Below are positions 32,950-42,981 of a DNA stretch of 53,305 nt, one piece after another. Location: positions 1 to 53,305 of the forward strand of contig JAUWHZ010000012.1 of NCBI GenBank assembly GCA_030605615.1. Reading direction: 5' to 3'. Positions within the stretch are counted from its first letter, which is position 1. Every line of letters starts with the position of its first letter. Both the position numbers and the translations under genes were made by a program. The notes beneath the pieces were generated by a model, which saw only the letters and a program-made list of their open reading frames with translations, searched no databases and was not told the DNA's origin. This DNA is from Atribacterota bacterium (GTDB lineage: Bacteria > Atribacterota > Phoenicimicrobiia > Phoenicimicrobiales > Phoenicimicrobiaceae).

Positions 32950-33137
32950 TATTAATTTATTATGTTCTCTGATTGCGAGCTACCATAGGGAGCGTGGTAA
33001 TCCCTTTATTAAATTAAAAAGTTAAAGCGAAAAGCTATACGCTCTACGCTAAACGTTATACGCTATATAATATTCTGTCTCCTCGTGTCTGAATTCTATT
33101 TTCCTAACTCGATACGCGATACTATATACTAAATATA

Positions 33138-33776
33138 CTATTCATATTGAAAAACAAAAATTTGGTTATTTTCAGGTAAAGTATCTTTTCTAATTTCTAA
33201 TTCGTTTGATTCTAATCTTCTTATATTATCTTTATTGGAAAGAAATGCTTCTACTGGATCTATAGAGAATTTAATAGCCTCAGTTTTATAATGCATGGGT
33301 ATAGTGATTCTTGGTTTTATATCATTAATAATCTGGCTAGCCTGAGTACTATCTATAGTGTAGAATCCTCCCACCGGGATAAATAGAATATCTACTGAAC
33401 CTATTTCAGCTAATTTATCTGGATCCAAAATGTGTCCTAAATCACCCAGATGACATAATTTTAATCCATCAGCTTTGATAATAAATATTGTATTGGTCCC
33501 TCTCTTAGACCCAAAAACACTATCATGATAAGTTGATATTCCTTGAAATTCCATTTTGTGTGATTCTCTTTTTACTGGTCCCTTAAAAACTACCGGTCTT
33601 CCTTTTATTCCCCTTACATAATTATGATCAAAGTGTTCATGACTTACGGTGACAATATTTACTTTAATTCGGGGTAGTTTATAGCCCAGTGTTTCATCGA
33701 AAGGGTCAGTAATAATTTTAATTCCCCTTTCAGATTCAATTAAAAATGAGGAATGGCCCAACCATTTTATTCTCAT
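33138..33776 (-). CDS. metallo-beta-lactamase fold metal-dependent hydrolase (UPF0173-like)
   Basis: IKWLGHSSFLIES, VTVSHEHFDHNYV, LCHLGDLGH, IPMHYKTE. Confidence 0.88.
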   Translation of the reverse strand: MRIKWLGHSSFLIESERGIKIITDPFDETLGYKLPRIKVNIVTVSHEHFDHNYVRGIKGRPVVFKGPVKRESHKMEFQGISTYHDSVFGSKRGTNTIFIIKADGLKLCHLGDLGHILDPDKLAEIGSVDILFIPVGGFYTIDSTQASQIINDIKPRITIPMHYKTEAIKFSIDPVEAFLSNKDNIRRLESNELEIRKDTLPENNQIFVFQYE

Positions 33777-33794
33777 TAAATTTCCTCCATTATA

Positions 33795-35285
33795 CTAAAA
33801 CATTTCCTTAATTATTTTATTCAATCTTTCTCTGGCTAACTCAGGTTTAAAATTCAATATAATGCTGCCCATTTCAGTTTTTTGTAATATATTTAATGGT
33901 TCTAAGGCAAATATTTCAGTAATTTCTTCTACTTCGGACTTTTGCACCTTTTTATATTCAAAATATTCAATACTTTTTTGATTAATGATTTTAGTTAATG
34001 ATTCAATATTAAGATACAATTTTTTACTACTATTTTCATTTAATACCTTAATTATTATATTAATTAATTTTATTTTATTGTGAATTTGTTTTCTTCTTTC
34101 AAATAACTTATAGATATTATTCTCCACGGAATTATCTGGTGAAAAGATTAATTTTAAATTGTTTAAAGAAAATGGTAATCTATTATGTTCTTTTATGAGG
34201 CTATCTAACCATCTCAGCTCAAATAACACAACTTTATATTCATCTGTTTTTTTATTAAGTTTATCAAAATCGAAATCTGTAGAAATAATTACCGAAAAAT
34301 CTACTTTATTTTTTTCTCTGGCCTTACCCAGCTCATTCCAATATTCATATTTTTGTATTCTTTTACTTTTTTTATCTAATATCTTCCCGTCAACAATTAA
34401 ATTGTAAGTCTTGTAATCTAATTGTGCCTTTATTAAAATAAAAGATGTTTTTCCTTCTGATATAAGTGAAGTTTCAAATCCTAAAAATTCAAATACTTTT
34501 TGGATTAACTGTTTGAAATTTTCATTATCCTCGGCAGTTATAAGTTTTACCTGTAATTTTTTTATTTCACTCAGCCAATTAAAAAGACCCCAAATATCCT
34601 CTTTATCTTCAACAAATCGCGGGTCTTTTCTTAAAATATCAATAATATATTTGTAAAATAAATTGTCTTCCTTTACTTCAACCTCCAACACCCTTTCACA
34701 AATTTCTTTATAGGAGAGGGGATGTCCTTCTTCTTCTAATATTTTAAATATTTTTTCACTTAATTCCTCCTGTGGCTTCATTAAGGTTTCATTTTCAGTC
34801 ACTAAAAAATACTTACTTTTATCATAATCAATTAGGCCGATAAAAATAATATCGTTAACCTTTAATTCCTTCTTTTTGTACCATTCTTTCAACCCAATTA
34901 TACAATTAAGTTCATTATTTACTACTGCTTCTATTTCGATTCCTTCTTTATCTATAAAGGTAACTTCAATAATTTTTTTATCCCTTGAGAAAAAAGGTCT
35001 CATATAACTGGTCAAAAACATAGTTCCATCTTTCAAACAATAACTGGTAAGAGAATATTTAATATTTGCATTTTTATATTTCCATCTTACCAAGCCCCAA
35101 ATCCCCCTTTTTGTCCTCATAAATCTCTTATCTCCACTCATAGAAGCATTCACGGCATAATAGGGCTCTTTAACTTTTAAGGGTTTTATTTTTATTAGCT
35201 CTTCAGCAATTTTCCGATAATGTAATGGTTTTTTATGTTTAATTAATATTTCATAAGCAACATCAGCAACTGATTTATGTCTCAT
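33795..35285 (-). CDS. HARE-HTH-like modular protein with two wHTH segments and a putative endonuclease-fold C-terminal region
   Basis: VADVAYEILIKHKKPLHYRKIAEELIKI...RTKRGIWGL and SEKIFKILEEEGHPLSYKEICERVLE...DKEDIWGLFNW repeats; downstream segment FKQLIQKVFEFLGFETSLISEGKTS...NLIVDGKIL...YWNELGKAREKNKVDFSVIIS. Confidence 0.6.
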   Translation of the reverse strand: MRHKSVADVAYEILIKHKKPLHYRKIAEELIKIKPLKVKEPYYAVNASMSGDKRFMRTKRGIWGLVRWKYKNANIKYSLTSYCLKDGTMFLTSYMRPFFSRDKKIIEVTFIDKEGIEIEAVVNNELNCIIGLKEWYKKKELKVNDIIFIGLIDYDKSKYFLVTENETLMKPQEELSEKIFKILEEEGHPLSYKEICERVLEVEVKEDNLFYKYIIDILRKDPRFVEDKEDIWGLFNWLSEIKKLQVKLITAEDNENFKQLIQKVFEFLGFETSLISEGKTSFILIKAQLDYKTYNLIVDGKILDKKSKRIQKYEYWNELGKAREKNKVDFSVIISTDFDFDKLNKKTDEYKVVLFELRWLDSLIKEHNRLPFSLNNLKLIFSPDNSVENNIYKLFERRKQIHNKIKLINIIIKVLNENSSKKLYLNIESLTKIINQKSIEYFEYKKVQKSEVEEITEIFALEPLNILQKTEMGSIILNFKPELARERLNKIIKEMF

Positions 35286-35387
35286 AAGTCTCTATCCTCC
35301 TATCGCTCGATTTAGCTGTTTATTAAATATTTTTTTATAATAATTATTTATTATTATATACACCTTTTGGTATTTTTTACAAATAAA

Positions 35388-35471
35388 TTAGTCGTTGGTC
35401 GATAGTATTTAGTTTTTAGTTCTTGGTTTATAGTTTTTAGATAAAGGGAATCAGTTTTCAGTTATCAGTTT
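35388..35471. repeat. 12-unit in-phase heptad array (TTAGTNN then TCAGTTN)
   Basis: TTAGTCG TTGGTCG ATAGTAT TTAGTTT TTAGTTC TTGGTTT ATAGTTT TTAGATA AAGGGAA TCAGTTT TCAGTTA TCAGTTT. Confidence 0.9.
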
Positions 35472-35483
35472 ATTATGTTCTTT

Positions 35484-35575
35484 GTCATTGCGAGGGTGGC
35501 ACTCAAGTTATATTGAGTGACACCCGCGGCAATCTCGGTTTGAGATTGCTTCGTCGCATTGCTCCTCGCAATGAC
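35484..35575. repeat. CATTGCGAG palindromic element, copy B (alternate inner hairpin)
   Basis: GTCATTGCGAG...CTCGCAATGAC termini; inner GGGTGGCACTCAAGTTATATTGAGTGACACCC and GCAATCTCGGTTTGAGATTGC. Confidence 0.92.
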
Positions 35576-35681
35576 GAAACGAAAAAAGTTATGACTTTTA
35601 ACTGTAAACTCATTATATTATTATACTTTACTTATCTATCTCTACGCTAAACGCTACACGCTATAATACGAGATACGATTG

Positions 35682-36182
35682 TTATTTATATTTTTTCATT
35701 AATTCTACATAACCCCAGGTATGTTTCTTTAAATCTTCAACTTCTTCTTTAGTTAGATTTCTCACTACCTTAGCAGGTATTCCTAAAGCCATAGTATATG
35801 GCGGTATTTTAGTCCTTGGTGTTACTATTGCCCCAGCTCCCACTATAGCCCCTTCTCCTACCTCTGCTTTATCAAGCACAATTGCACCAATGCCTATTAA
35901 AGAACCATCTCCTATCTTGCAGGCATGAAGCACTACATTATGACCCACAGTGACATTACTTCCTATTATAGTAGATACACCCATATCACAATGGACCACA
36001 CTACCATCTTGTATATTGGTATTTTTTCCAATAACAATCGAAGCAATATCACCTCTTAATACCACATTATACCAAATACTGGCATATTCTCCTATTATAA
36101 CTTCCCCAATTATGTTAGCATTTTCCGCAACAAAAGCTTTCTCATTTATTATTGGTTTTTTACCTTCAAAATTTAATATCAT
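35682..36182 (-). CDS. gamma-carbonic anhydrase family protein (left-handed beta-helix)
   Basis: Hexapeptide repeats; VVHCDMGVSTIIGSNVTVGHNVVLHACKIGDGSLIGIGA. Confidence 0.92.
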   Translation of the reverse strand: MILNFEGKKPIINEKAFVAENANIIGEVIIGEYASIWYNVVLRGDIASIVIGKNTNIQDGSVVHCDMGVSTIIGSNVTVGHNVVLHACKIGDGSLIGIGAIVLDKAEVGEGAIVGAGAIVTPRTKIPPYTMALGIPAKVVRNLTKEEVEDLKKHTWGYVELMKKYK

Positions 36183-37678
36183 TTTCTTACCTCCAAAACT
36201 GCTTTAATCGTTTCAGCTATCTTTTTTCCAAATCCTGGTATCTTACTTATCTCAACCGTAGAAGCATTCTTTATTTCTTCTATACTTTTAAAATATTCTA
36301 ATAATAATCTTTTCCGTTTAGAACCAATTCCTGGAATAAGGTCTAATTTTGAATTACGCAATTCTTTACTTCTTATCCTTCTATGATAAGTTATCGCAAA
36401 TCTATGGGCTTCATCTCTAATCCTTTGCAATAAAAAAAGGGCTTCTGAATCAGGAGGTAAAATTATAGACTTATAAACTTCGGGTTTAAATATCTCTTCT
36501 TCTTTTTTAGCTATACTTATTACCGGTAATTCAAGGCTTAAAGCGTTTAATATCTTTTCTACAGCAACAAGTTGTCCCCTTCCTCCATCAACCAGAATTA
36601 AATCGGGCAACTCTTTTCCTTCGGATAATAATCTTTTATATCTTCTTTCTACTACCTCTTGCAACATCGCATAGTCATCAATTCTATTAACTCTCTTTAC
36701 TTTAAATCTTCGGTAATCCTGCTTTTTAGGTCTTCCTTTTTCAAAAACTACTAAAGAACCAACAGGTAACTTCCCCTGAATATTAGAGATATCGAAAGCT
36801 TCAATTTTTTCTGGAAGTATTTTCAAATTTAATTTGTGCTTTAAATCAAAAATTGCTCGTTTACCCTTTTTGATTTCACCTTCTTCTACTTCTTCTATCT
36901 TTTTTAGTAAATATTCATTCCCTTTATCTTTACTGTAGAAATTTAATTCTTGACTTTTTAATATTTCTTCAAGGGATTTTATTTTATCTCTTATTTTAGC
37001 AGCCTTTTCATAATTTATATGGTTAGACGCCTCTTTCATTTCCTGATAAAGATTATGGAGTAACCTCTTTTTCCCACCTGCTAAAAAAAGGCAGATTTCT
37101 TTCACCCTTTTTTGGTATTCTGTTTTGCTAATCATTTTGGCACAAGGAGCTGAACATAAACCTATTTGGTAATCCAGGCAAATCCTGGCTTTTTTTAAAT
37201 CTTTTTTTCTACATCCTCTAATTTTAAATATCTGCCTTATTAATTTTATGACTGCTCGAGTATCTTCTGCGCCCACAAAAGGACCAAAATAAATAGCTTT
37301 ATCTTCTTTTTTCTCCTGATTAATCTTCCGATGAAAAAATATTTGCGGAAAATCTTCTCCTAAAGTTATTTTAATATAAGGATAGCTTTTATCATCTTTA
37401 AATTGAGTATTATAATATGGGTTGTTGTTCTTTATCATTTTACTTTCTAAGATAAGTGCTTCCACTTCAGAAGAAGTAGGTATATATTCAACATCCACTA
37501 TCTCTTTAACCATCTTATTAATCTTGAGAGATTGCTGGGAAGAATTACTAAAATAGGATGAAACCCTACTCCTTAAAGAATTTGCTTTTCCAACATATAT
37601 TATCTTATTTGTCTTATCTTTAAAAAAATACACTCCGTTTGTATCAGGTAATTTATTTATCTTTGCTTTAATATCCAT
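36179..37678 (-). CDS. uvrC: UvrABC system protein C (compact form)
   Basis: GIY-YIG domain GVYFFKDKTNKIIYVGKANSLRSRVSSYF; UVR region; FDISNIQGKLPVGSLVVF, DLILVDGGRGQ, RDEAHRFAITYHR; C-terminal HhH. Confidence 0.95.
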   Translation of the reverse strand: MDIKAKINKLPDTNGVYFFKDKTNKIIYVGKANSLRSRVSSYFSNSSQQSLKINKMVKEIVDVEYIPTSSEVEALILESKMIKNNNPYYNTQFKDDKSYPYIKITLGEDFPQIFFHRKINQEKKEDKAIYFGPFVGAEDTRAVIKLIRQIFKIRGCRKKDLKKARICLDYQIGLCSAPCAKMISKTEYQKRVKEICLFLAGGKKRLLHNLYQEMKEASNHINYEKAAKIRDKIKSLEEILKSQELNFYSKDKGNEYLLKKIEEVEEGEIKKGKRAIFDLKHKLNLKILPEKIEAFDISNIQGKLPVGSLVVFEKGRPKKQDYRRFKVKRVNRIDDYAMLQEVVERRYKRLLSEGKELPDLILVDGGRGQLVAVEKILNALSLELPVISIAKKEEEIFKPEVYKSIILPPDSEALFLLQRIRDEAHRFAITYHRRIRSKELRNSKLDLIPGIGSKRKRLLLEYFKSIEEIKNASTVEISKIPGFGKKIAETIKAVLEVRK

Positions 37679-37726
37679 ATTTTATCTCTCTCTAATTAAT
37701 AAAATAATAATTCGTATCTCGTATTT

Positions 37727-37780
37727 GGCGTATAGCAATACGCCCCTACTGACGACTATTTACTATTCACTAAATACTAA
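37727..37780 (-). repeat. (TTAGTNN)5 heptads joined to GGCGTATtgctATACGCC hairpin
   Basis: Minus strand TTAGTAT TTAGTGA ATAGTAA ATAGTCG TCAGTAG G GGCGTATTGCTATACGCC; begins at the uvrA stop codon. Confidence 0.85.
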
Positions 37781-40599
37781 TCTAATGCTTTTTTTAAAAA
37801 TTCTCCAGTAAATGATTTTTTATTATTGGCTAATTCTTCAGGGGTACCTTCAGCTACAATCCTCCCTCCTTCTTCTCCTCCTCCTGGACCAAGATCGATA
37901 ATATAGTCTGCTGATTTAATTACCTCTAAGTTGTGTTCTATCACCAAAACAGTATTTCCAGCTCTTACTAATCGATCTAAAACATTAAGTAATTTTTTTA
38001 CATCATCAAAATGCAATCCGGTAGTTGGCTCATCTAAAAGATATAGGGTCTTCCCGGTGCTCTTGGTACTTAGTTCTTTAGCTAATTTGACTCTTTGTGC
38101 TTCACCACCTGATAGTGTAGTAGCTGATTGCCCTAATTTTATATATCCTAATCCTACATCATATAAGGTCTTTAATTTTCTTTTAATCGAAGGGATTGCC
38201 ATAAAAAATTCTAAAGCTTCCTCTATAGTCATATCTAACACCTGAGCAATATTTTTACCTTTGTATTTTATATCTAAGGTTTCTCGATTAAATCTTTTAC
38301 CCTTACAAACTTCACAAGGAATAAATACATCAGGTAAAAAATACATCTCAATTTTTACTATTCCACCACCTTGACAAGCTTCACACCTTCCTCCCTTCAC
38401 ATTAAAACTAAATCTACCTGGCTGGTAACCTCTTATCCTGGCTTCTTTTGTTCTGGTAAAAATATCTCTAATGGGGGTAAAGCCCCCCGTATAGGTGGCA
38501 GGATTAGAACGGGAAGTTCTGCCAATAGGTGATTGATCAATAATTATTACTTTATCAATATTTTCAACCCCTTCAATTTTATCATAATCACCCGGGTGGA
38601 CTCGGCTCTTATAAATTTCTCTGGTTAAAGCTTTATATAATGTTTCTTCGACCAAAGTACTTTTTCCTGAGCCAGATACTCCAGTGATGCAAGTAAATGT
38701 TCCCAAAGGTATAGAGACATCGATATTTTTTAAATTATACTGGCGAGCTCCAATAATTTTTAGATATCTCTCATTTCCCTTTCTCCTTTTCGAGGGTATA
38801 CTAATTTTACTGAGACGGCTTAAATACCTTCCTGTAATAGACTCCTCAGTTTTCATTATATCTTGACAACTTCCTCTTGCTACTACATAACCCCCATGTA
38901 TCCCTGCCCCAGGTCCAAGGTCTACAACATAATCAGCAACCTTTATTGTCGCCTCATCATGTTCAATTACTATCACCGTATTCCCTAAATCTCTCAACTT
39001 TATAAGAGTCTGTAAAAGTTTATAATTATCTTTTTGGTGTAAACCAATACTCGGTTCATCTAAAATATAAAGTACACCGGTCAAACTCGAGCCAATCTGA
39101 GTAGCCAGACGAATCCTCTGGTTTTCCCCACCAGCTAATGTAGCTGATGTACGAGATAAAGTTAAGTAGTCTAACCCTACATTGGTTAAAAAGCTTAATC
39201 TATTTTTTATTTCTTTTAATATTTGACCAGCAATAATCTTTTTTCTCCCATTCAACCTTAAATTTTCAAAAAAATCATAATTCTGTTTAACTGACCATTC
39301 GGCAATATCAGCGATGGAGAAACCATCAATAGTTACTTTTAAACTTTCTGGGCGCAGTCTTTTCCCTTTACAAGAAGGACAGGGCCTGATGGTCATAAAC
39401 TTTTGTATCTCTGAACGGATATATTCTGATTTGGTCTCTCTATACCGTCTTTTTAAATTATTAATTACTCCCTCAAAAGAATTCTCATGAAGCCAATAGG
39501 TATTTTGTTCAGCATTCTGGTATTTAAAAGGTATTTTAGTCTCTCCTGAGCCATATAATATAATCTCTTGATATTTGGGGTTTAGCTCAACAAAAGGAGT
39601 AGTAAGTTCAAAACCATAAAAGTCAGCTAAACCCTTTAATATATGATAGAGGTATTTTCCTTTTACTTCACCCCAGGGGACTAAAGCTCCCTGTAATATT
39701 GATTTGCTTTTATTTGGCACAACTAATTCGGGATCAAACTCCATTTTAAATCCCAAACCACTACAAGTGGGACATGCCCCATAAGGACTATTAAAAGAAA
39801 ATATTCGAGGAGCAATCTCTGGTAAATTAATTCCACAATGAGGGCAAGAAAAATGTTCACTAAACATCTTTTCATCTTCCCCTTCTATTTCAATTATCAC
39901 TATCCCATCACTTAGATTTAAAGCAGTCTCAATAGAACTGGCTAAGCGACTTTCTATTTCTGGTTTTACTACCAGTCTATCTATTACAACTTCTATATTA
40001 TGATTTTTATACCGGTCTATTTTTATCTCCTCTTCTACTTCATAAACCTCACCGTCAACCCTCACCCGAACAAATCCCTTCTTTTGAACGTCCTCTAATA
40101 ATTTTTTATGCTCACCTTTCTTAAAACGAATTACCGGGGCTAAAACTTGTATTCTCTTCCCTTTAGGTAAAGTCAGAATTTGATCAACCATCTGTTCAAC
40201 TGTCTGTCTGCTCACTTGCTGACCACACTCTGGACAATGGGGTATCCCAATCCGAGCGAAGAGTAACCTTAAATAATCATAAATTTCTGTTACTGTTCCC
40301 ACTGTAGAACGAGGATTTTTACTTGCTTTCCTCTGGTCAATGGAAATTGCTGGAGATAACCCTTCGATGTAATCTACATCAGGTTTTTTCATCCTCTCCA
40401 TAAATTGACGAGCATAAGAAGACAAGGATTCAATATACCTTCTCTGACCTTCCGCATAGATAGTGTCAAAAGCTAAGGATGATTTGCCAGAACCACTCAA
40501 TCCAGTAATTACTATTAATTTATTTCTGGGTATTTCTAAATTAATGTTTTTTAAATTGTGTTCTCTTGCACCTTTAATTGTTATCTTAGTCTGAACCAT
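37777..40599 (-). CDS. uvrA: excinuclease ABC subunit A
   Basis: [55 protein letters not shown]; tandem ABC ATPase and zinc motifs. Confidence 0.98.
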   Translation of the reverse strand: MVQTKITIKGAREHNLKNINLEIPRNKLIVITGLSGSGKSSLAFDTIYAEGQRRYIESLSSYARQFMERMKKPDVDYIEGLSPAISIDQRKASKNPRSTVGTVTEIYDYLRLLFARIGIPHCPECGQQVSRQTVEQMVDQILTLPKGKRIQVLAPVIRFKKGEHKKLLEDVQKKGFVRVRVDGEVYEVEEEIKIDRYKNHNIEVVIDRLVVKPEIESRLASSIETALNLSDGIVIIEIEGEDEKMFSEHFSCPHCGINLPEIAPRIFSFNSPYGACPTCSGLGFKMEFDPELVVPNKSKSILQGALVPWGEVKGKYLYHILKGLADFYGFELTTPFVELNPKYQEIILYGSGETKIPFKYQNAEQNTYWLHENSFEGVINNLKRRYRETKSEYIRSEIQKFMTIRPCPSCKGKRLRPESLKVTIDGFSIADIAEWSVKQNYDFFENLRLNGRKKIIAGQILKEIKNRLSFLTNVGLDYLTLSRTSATLAGGENQRIRLATQIGSSLTGVLYILDEPSIGLHQKDNYKLLQTLIKLRDLGNTVIVIEHDEATIKVADYVVDLGPGAGIHGGYVVARGSCQDIMKTEESITGRYLSRLSKISIPSKRRKGNERYLKIIGARQYNLKNIDVSIPLGTFTCITGVSGSGKSTLVEETLYKALTREIYKSRVHPGDYDKIEGVENIDKVIIIDQSPIGRTSRSNPATYTGGFTPIRDIFTRTKEARIRGYQPGRFSFNVKGGRCEACQGGGIVKIEMYFLPDVFIPCEVCKGKRFNRETLDIKYKGKNIAQVLDMTIEEALEFFMAIPSIKRKLKTLYDVGLGYIKLGQSATTLSGGEAQRVKLAKELSTKSTGKTLYLLDEPTTGLHFDDVKKLLNVLDRLVRAGNTVLVIEHNLEVIKSADYIIDLGPGGGEEGGRIVAEGTPEELANNKKSFTGEFLKKALD

Positions 40600-42608
40600 T
40601 AATCTTTTCTCCCGAATAGGGTTTTTTCTTTTTTTAACCTTCTTATCTCATCACGAAGTAAGGCTGCTCTTTCAAAATCTAAATTTTTTGCAGCTTGTTT
40701 CATCTCTTTCTCTAAAGACTTTATCAAAATTCTTAGATTATCTTGACTCAAATATTTTCCTCGTTCTTCACTGACAGTAGAAACATCTTGGAAGTTATCT
40801 AAATTATTGATGATGGCAAATTCTTGCACTGGTTTGATTATAGTTTGAGGAATTATATTATGTTGTCGATTGTATTCTAATTGTATCTTTCTTCTTCGAT
40901 TGGTTTCTTTTACGGCCCTACTTATTGAACCAGTAATATTTTGACAGTACAAAATAACAGTTCCATTTATATTCCGAGCTGCCCTTCCCATTGTCTGAAT
41001 CAATGAAGTTTCTGACCTTAAAAAACCTTCCTTATCCGCATCCAAAATAGCCACCAGAGATACTTCGGGGAGGTCCAGCCCTTCTCTTAAAAGATTTACT
41101 CCTACTAATACATTAAATTTACCCAATCTTAAATCCCTTAAGATGTTAATTCTCTCTAACGTTTCTATTTCTGAATGGAGATATCTAACTTTTATATTAA
41201 TTTCTTCTAAATACTCCGCTACATCTTCGGCCATTCTCTTAGTTAAGGTAGTTACTAATACTCTTTCTTTTTTTTCTGTCCTTTCTTTGATTTCTTCTAT
41301 TAAACTATCAATCTGATTTTCTATTGGTTTTAAAATTACTTCAGGGTCAACCAATCCAGTAGGCCTAATAATCTGTTCAACTACCTGTTCACTCCTTTCT
41401 AATTCATACTTGGCTGGGGTAGCAGAGACAAAAATAACTTTTTCCATATATTTTTCTATTTCCTCAAAATATAAAGGTCTATTATCATAGGCTGAAGACA
41501 AACGAAATCCATATTCCACCAAACTATTTTTTCGGGATTTATCACCCGCAAACATCCCTCTTAACTGAGGAATAGTAACATGAGATTCATCAATAAACAT
41601 TAAAAAATCAGAAGGAAAATAATTCAATAAAGTTGCTGGCGGTTCACCTGCTTTCCTCTCACTTAAATGACGAGAATAATTTTCAATTCCACTACAGTAA
41701 CCCACTTCTCTTAACATTTCTAAATCATATTTAGTCCTTTGTTCTAACCTTTGGGTCTCTAAGAATTTTCCTATTTTTTTTAAATATTTTAACCTTTCCT
41801 GTAATTCTCCTTCTATTGAGAAAATTGCTCTTTTTAATTTATCTTTAGTGGTTACAAAATGTTTAGCCGGATAAACTATCAATTTTTCTTTCCTGTGTTT
41901 AATCTTTCCACTTAAGGGGTCAATCTCGGAGATAGCTTCTATTTTATCACCCCATAATTCTATACGAAAGGCATATTCTAAGTAAGAAGGGAATACTTCA
42001 ATTACATCTCCTCTTACTCTAAAACACCCTCGATGAAAATCAATATCGTTTCTCTCGTAATGTATATTTACAAGCTTTTCTAAGATTTCATCCCTTTCAT
42101 GAACCTCATTCTGGCCAACCATTAATACTAAATCTTTATAATCTTCAGGAGAACCCAATCCATAAATACAAGATACACTGGCTACAATAATCACATCTCT
42201 TCTTCCTAATAAGGAACTGGTAGCAGAGAGTCTTAATCGATCTATCTCGTCATTTATAGAAGAATCTTTCTCAATATAAGTATCTGTACGTGGTATATAG
42301 GCTTCTGGTTGATAATAGTCATAATAACTTACAAAATATTCCACAGCATTATAAGGAAAAAATCTTCTAAATTCGCTACATAATTGGGCAGCTAAAGTTT
42401 TATTATGAGAGATCACCAGGGTAGGCAACTGAACCTCTTGGATTACATTAGCCATAGTAAATGTCTTTCCTGAACCAGTTACTCCCAGTAAAGTTTGATA
42501 TTTATAACCATTGTGTATGCCCCCAATCAATTTTTCTATAGCCTGGGGCTGGTCTCCTTGAGTGGGGTAATCAGATACTAAATTAAATTTATGGTTCATT
42601 GATAACAC
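40599..42608 (-). CDS. uvrB: excinuclease ABC subunit B
   Basis: [70 protein letters not shown]. Confidence 0.98.
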   Translation of the reverse strand: MLSMNHKFNLVSDYPTQGDQPQAIEKLIGGIHNGYKYQTLLGVTGSGKTFTMANVIQEVQLPTLVISHNKTLAAQLCSEFRRFFPYNAVEYFVSYYDYYQPEAYIPRTDTYIEKDSSINDEIDRLRLSATSSLLGRRDVIIVASVSCIYGLGSPEDYKDLVLMVGQNEVHERDEILEKLVNIHYERNDIDFHRGCFRVRGDVIEVFPSYLEYAFRIELWGDKIEAISEIDPLSGKIKHRKEKLIVYPAKHFVTTKDKLKRAIFSIEGELQERLKYLKKIGKFLETQRLEQRTKYDLEMLREVGYCSGIENYSRHLSERKAGEPPATLLNYFPSDFLMFIDESHVTIPQLRGMFAGDKSRKNSLVEYGFRLSSAYDNRPLYFEEIEKYMEKVIFVSATPAKYELERSEQVVEQIIRPTGLVDPEVILKPIENQIDSLIEEIKERTEKKERVLVTTLTKRMAEDVAEYLEEINIKVRYLHSEIETLERINILRDLRLGKFNVLVGVNLLREGLDLPEVSLVAILDADKEGFLRSETSLIQTMGRAARNINGTVILYCQNITGSISRAVKETNRRRKIQLEYNRQHNIIPQTIIKPVQEFAIINNLDNFQDVSTVSEERGKYLSQDNLRILIKSLEKEMKQAAKNLDFERAALLRDEIRRLKKEKTLFGRKD

Positions 42609-42702
42609 CTTTTTAAAACTAAATCTACAACTTAAAATTTTATGGAACTTACTTTTATTCTCAATAATTATACACTTAATATATAATTCTATAAAGGTTT
42701 AA

Positions 42703-42765
42703 TTCGTATCTCGTATCTAGTATCTCGTATTATAGCGGATAGCGTAGAGCGTATAGTTTTTAAGA
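42703..42765. repeat. in-phase heptad array (CTCGTAT then TATAGCG)
   Basis: TTCGTAT CTCGTAT CTAGTAT CTCGTAT TATAGCG GATAGCG TAGAGCG TATAGTT. Confidence 0.88.
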
Positions 42766-42797
42766 TGTAGGCATAAGTAATATGTAATTGATAATAT

Positions 42798-42870
42798 GTA
42801 GGGGCTCGATTCATCGAGCCCGTTATAAGAATTTTAAAAGCAACTCGGGGCGGATAAATCCGCCCCCTAC
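42798..42870 (+). repeat. 73-nt GTAGGGG double-hairpin element, copy 3
   Basis: GTAGGGGCTCGATTCATCGAGCCC ... CTCGGGGCGGATAAATCCGCCCCCTAC. Confidence 0.92.
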
Positions 42871-42981
42871 GCCAAATACTATATCCTATGCAGAAAATAT
42901 TTTGAATTATGGTTTTTCGTTTTAAATTTTTAGTTGCATACTAAAAACTTGTATTTATGCTAATTTAATTGGTGAATCAGC

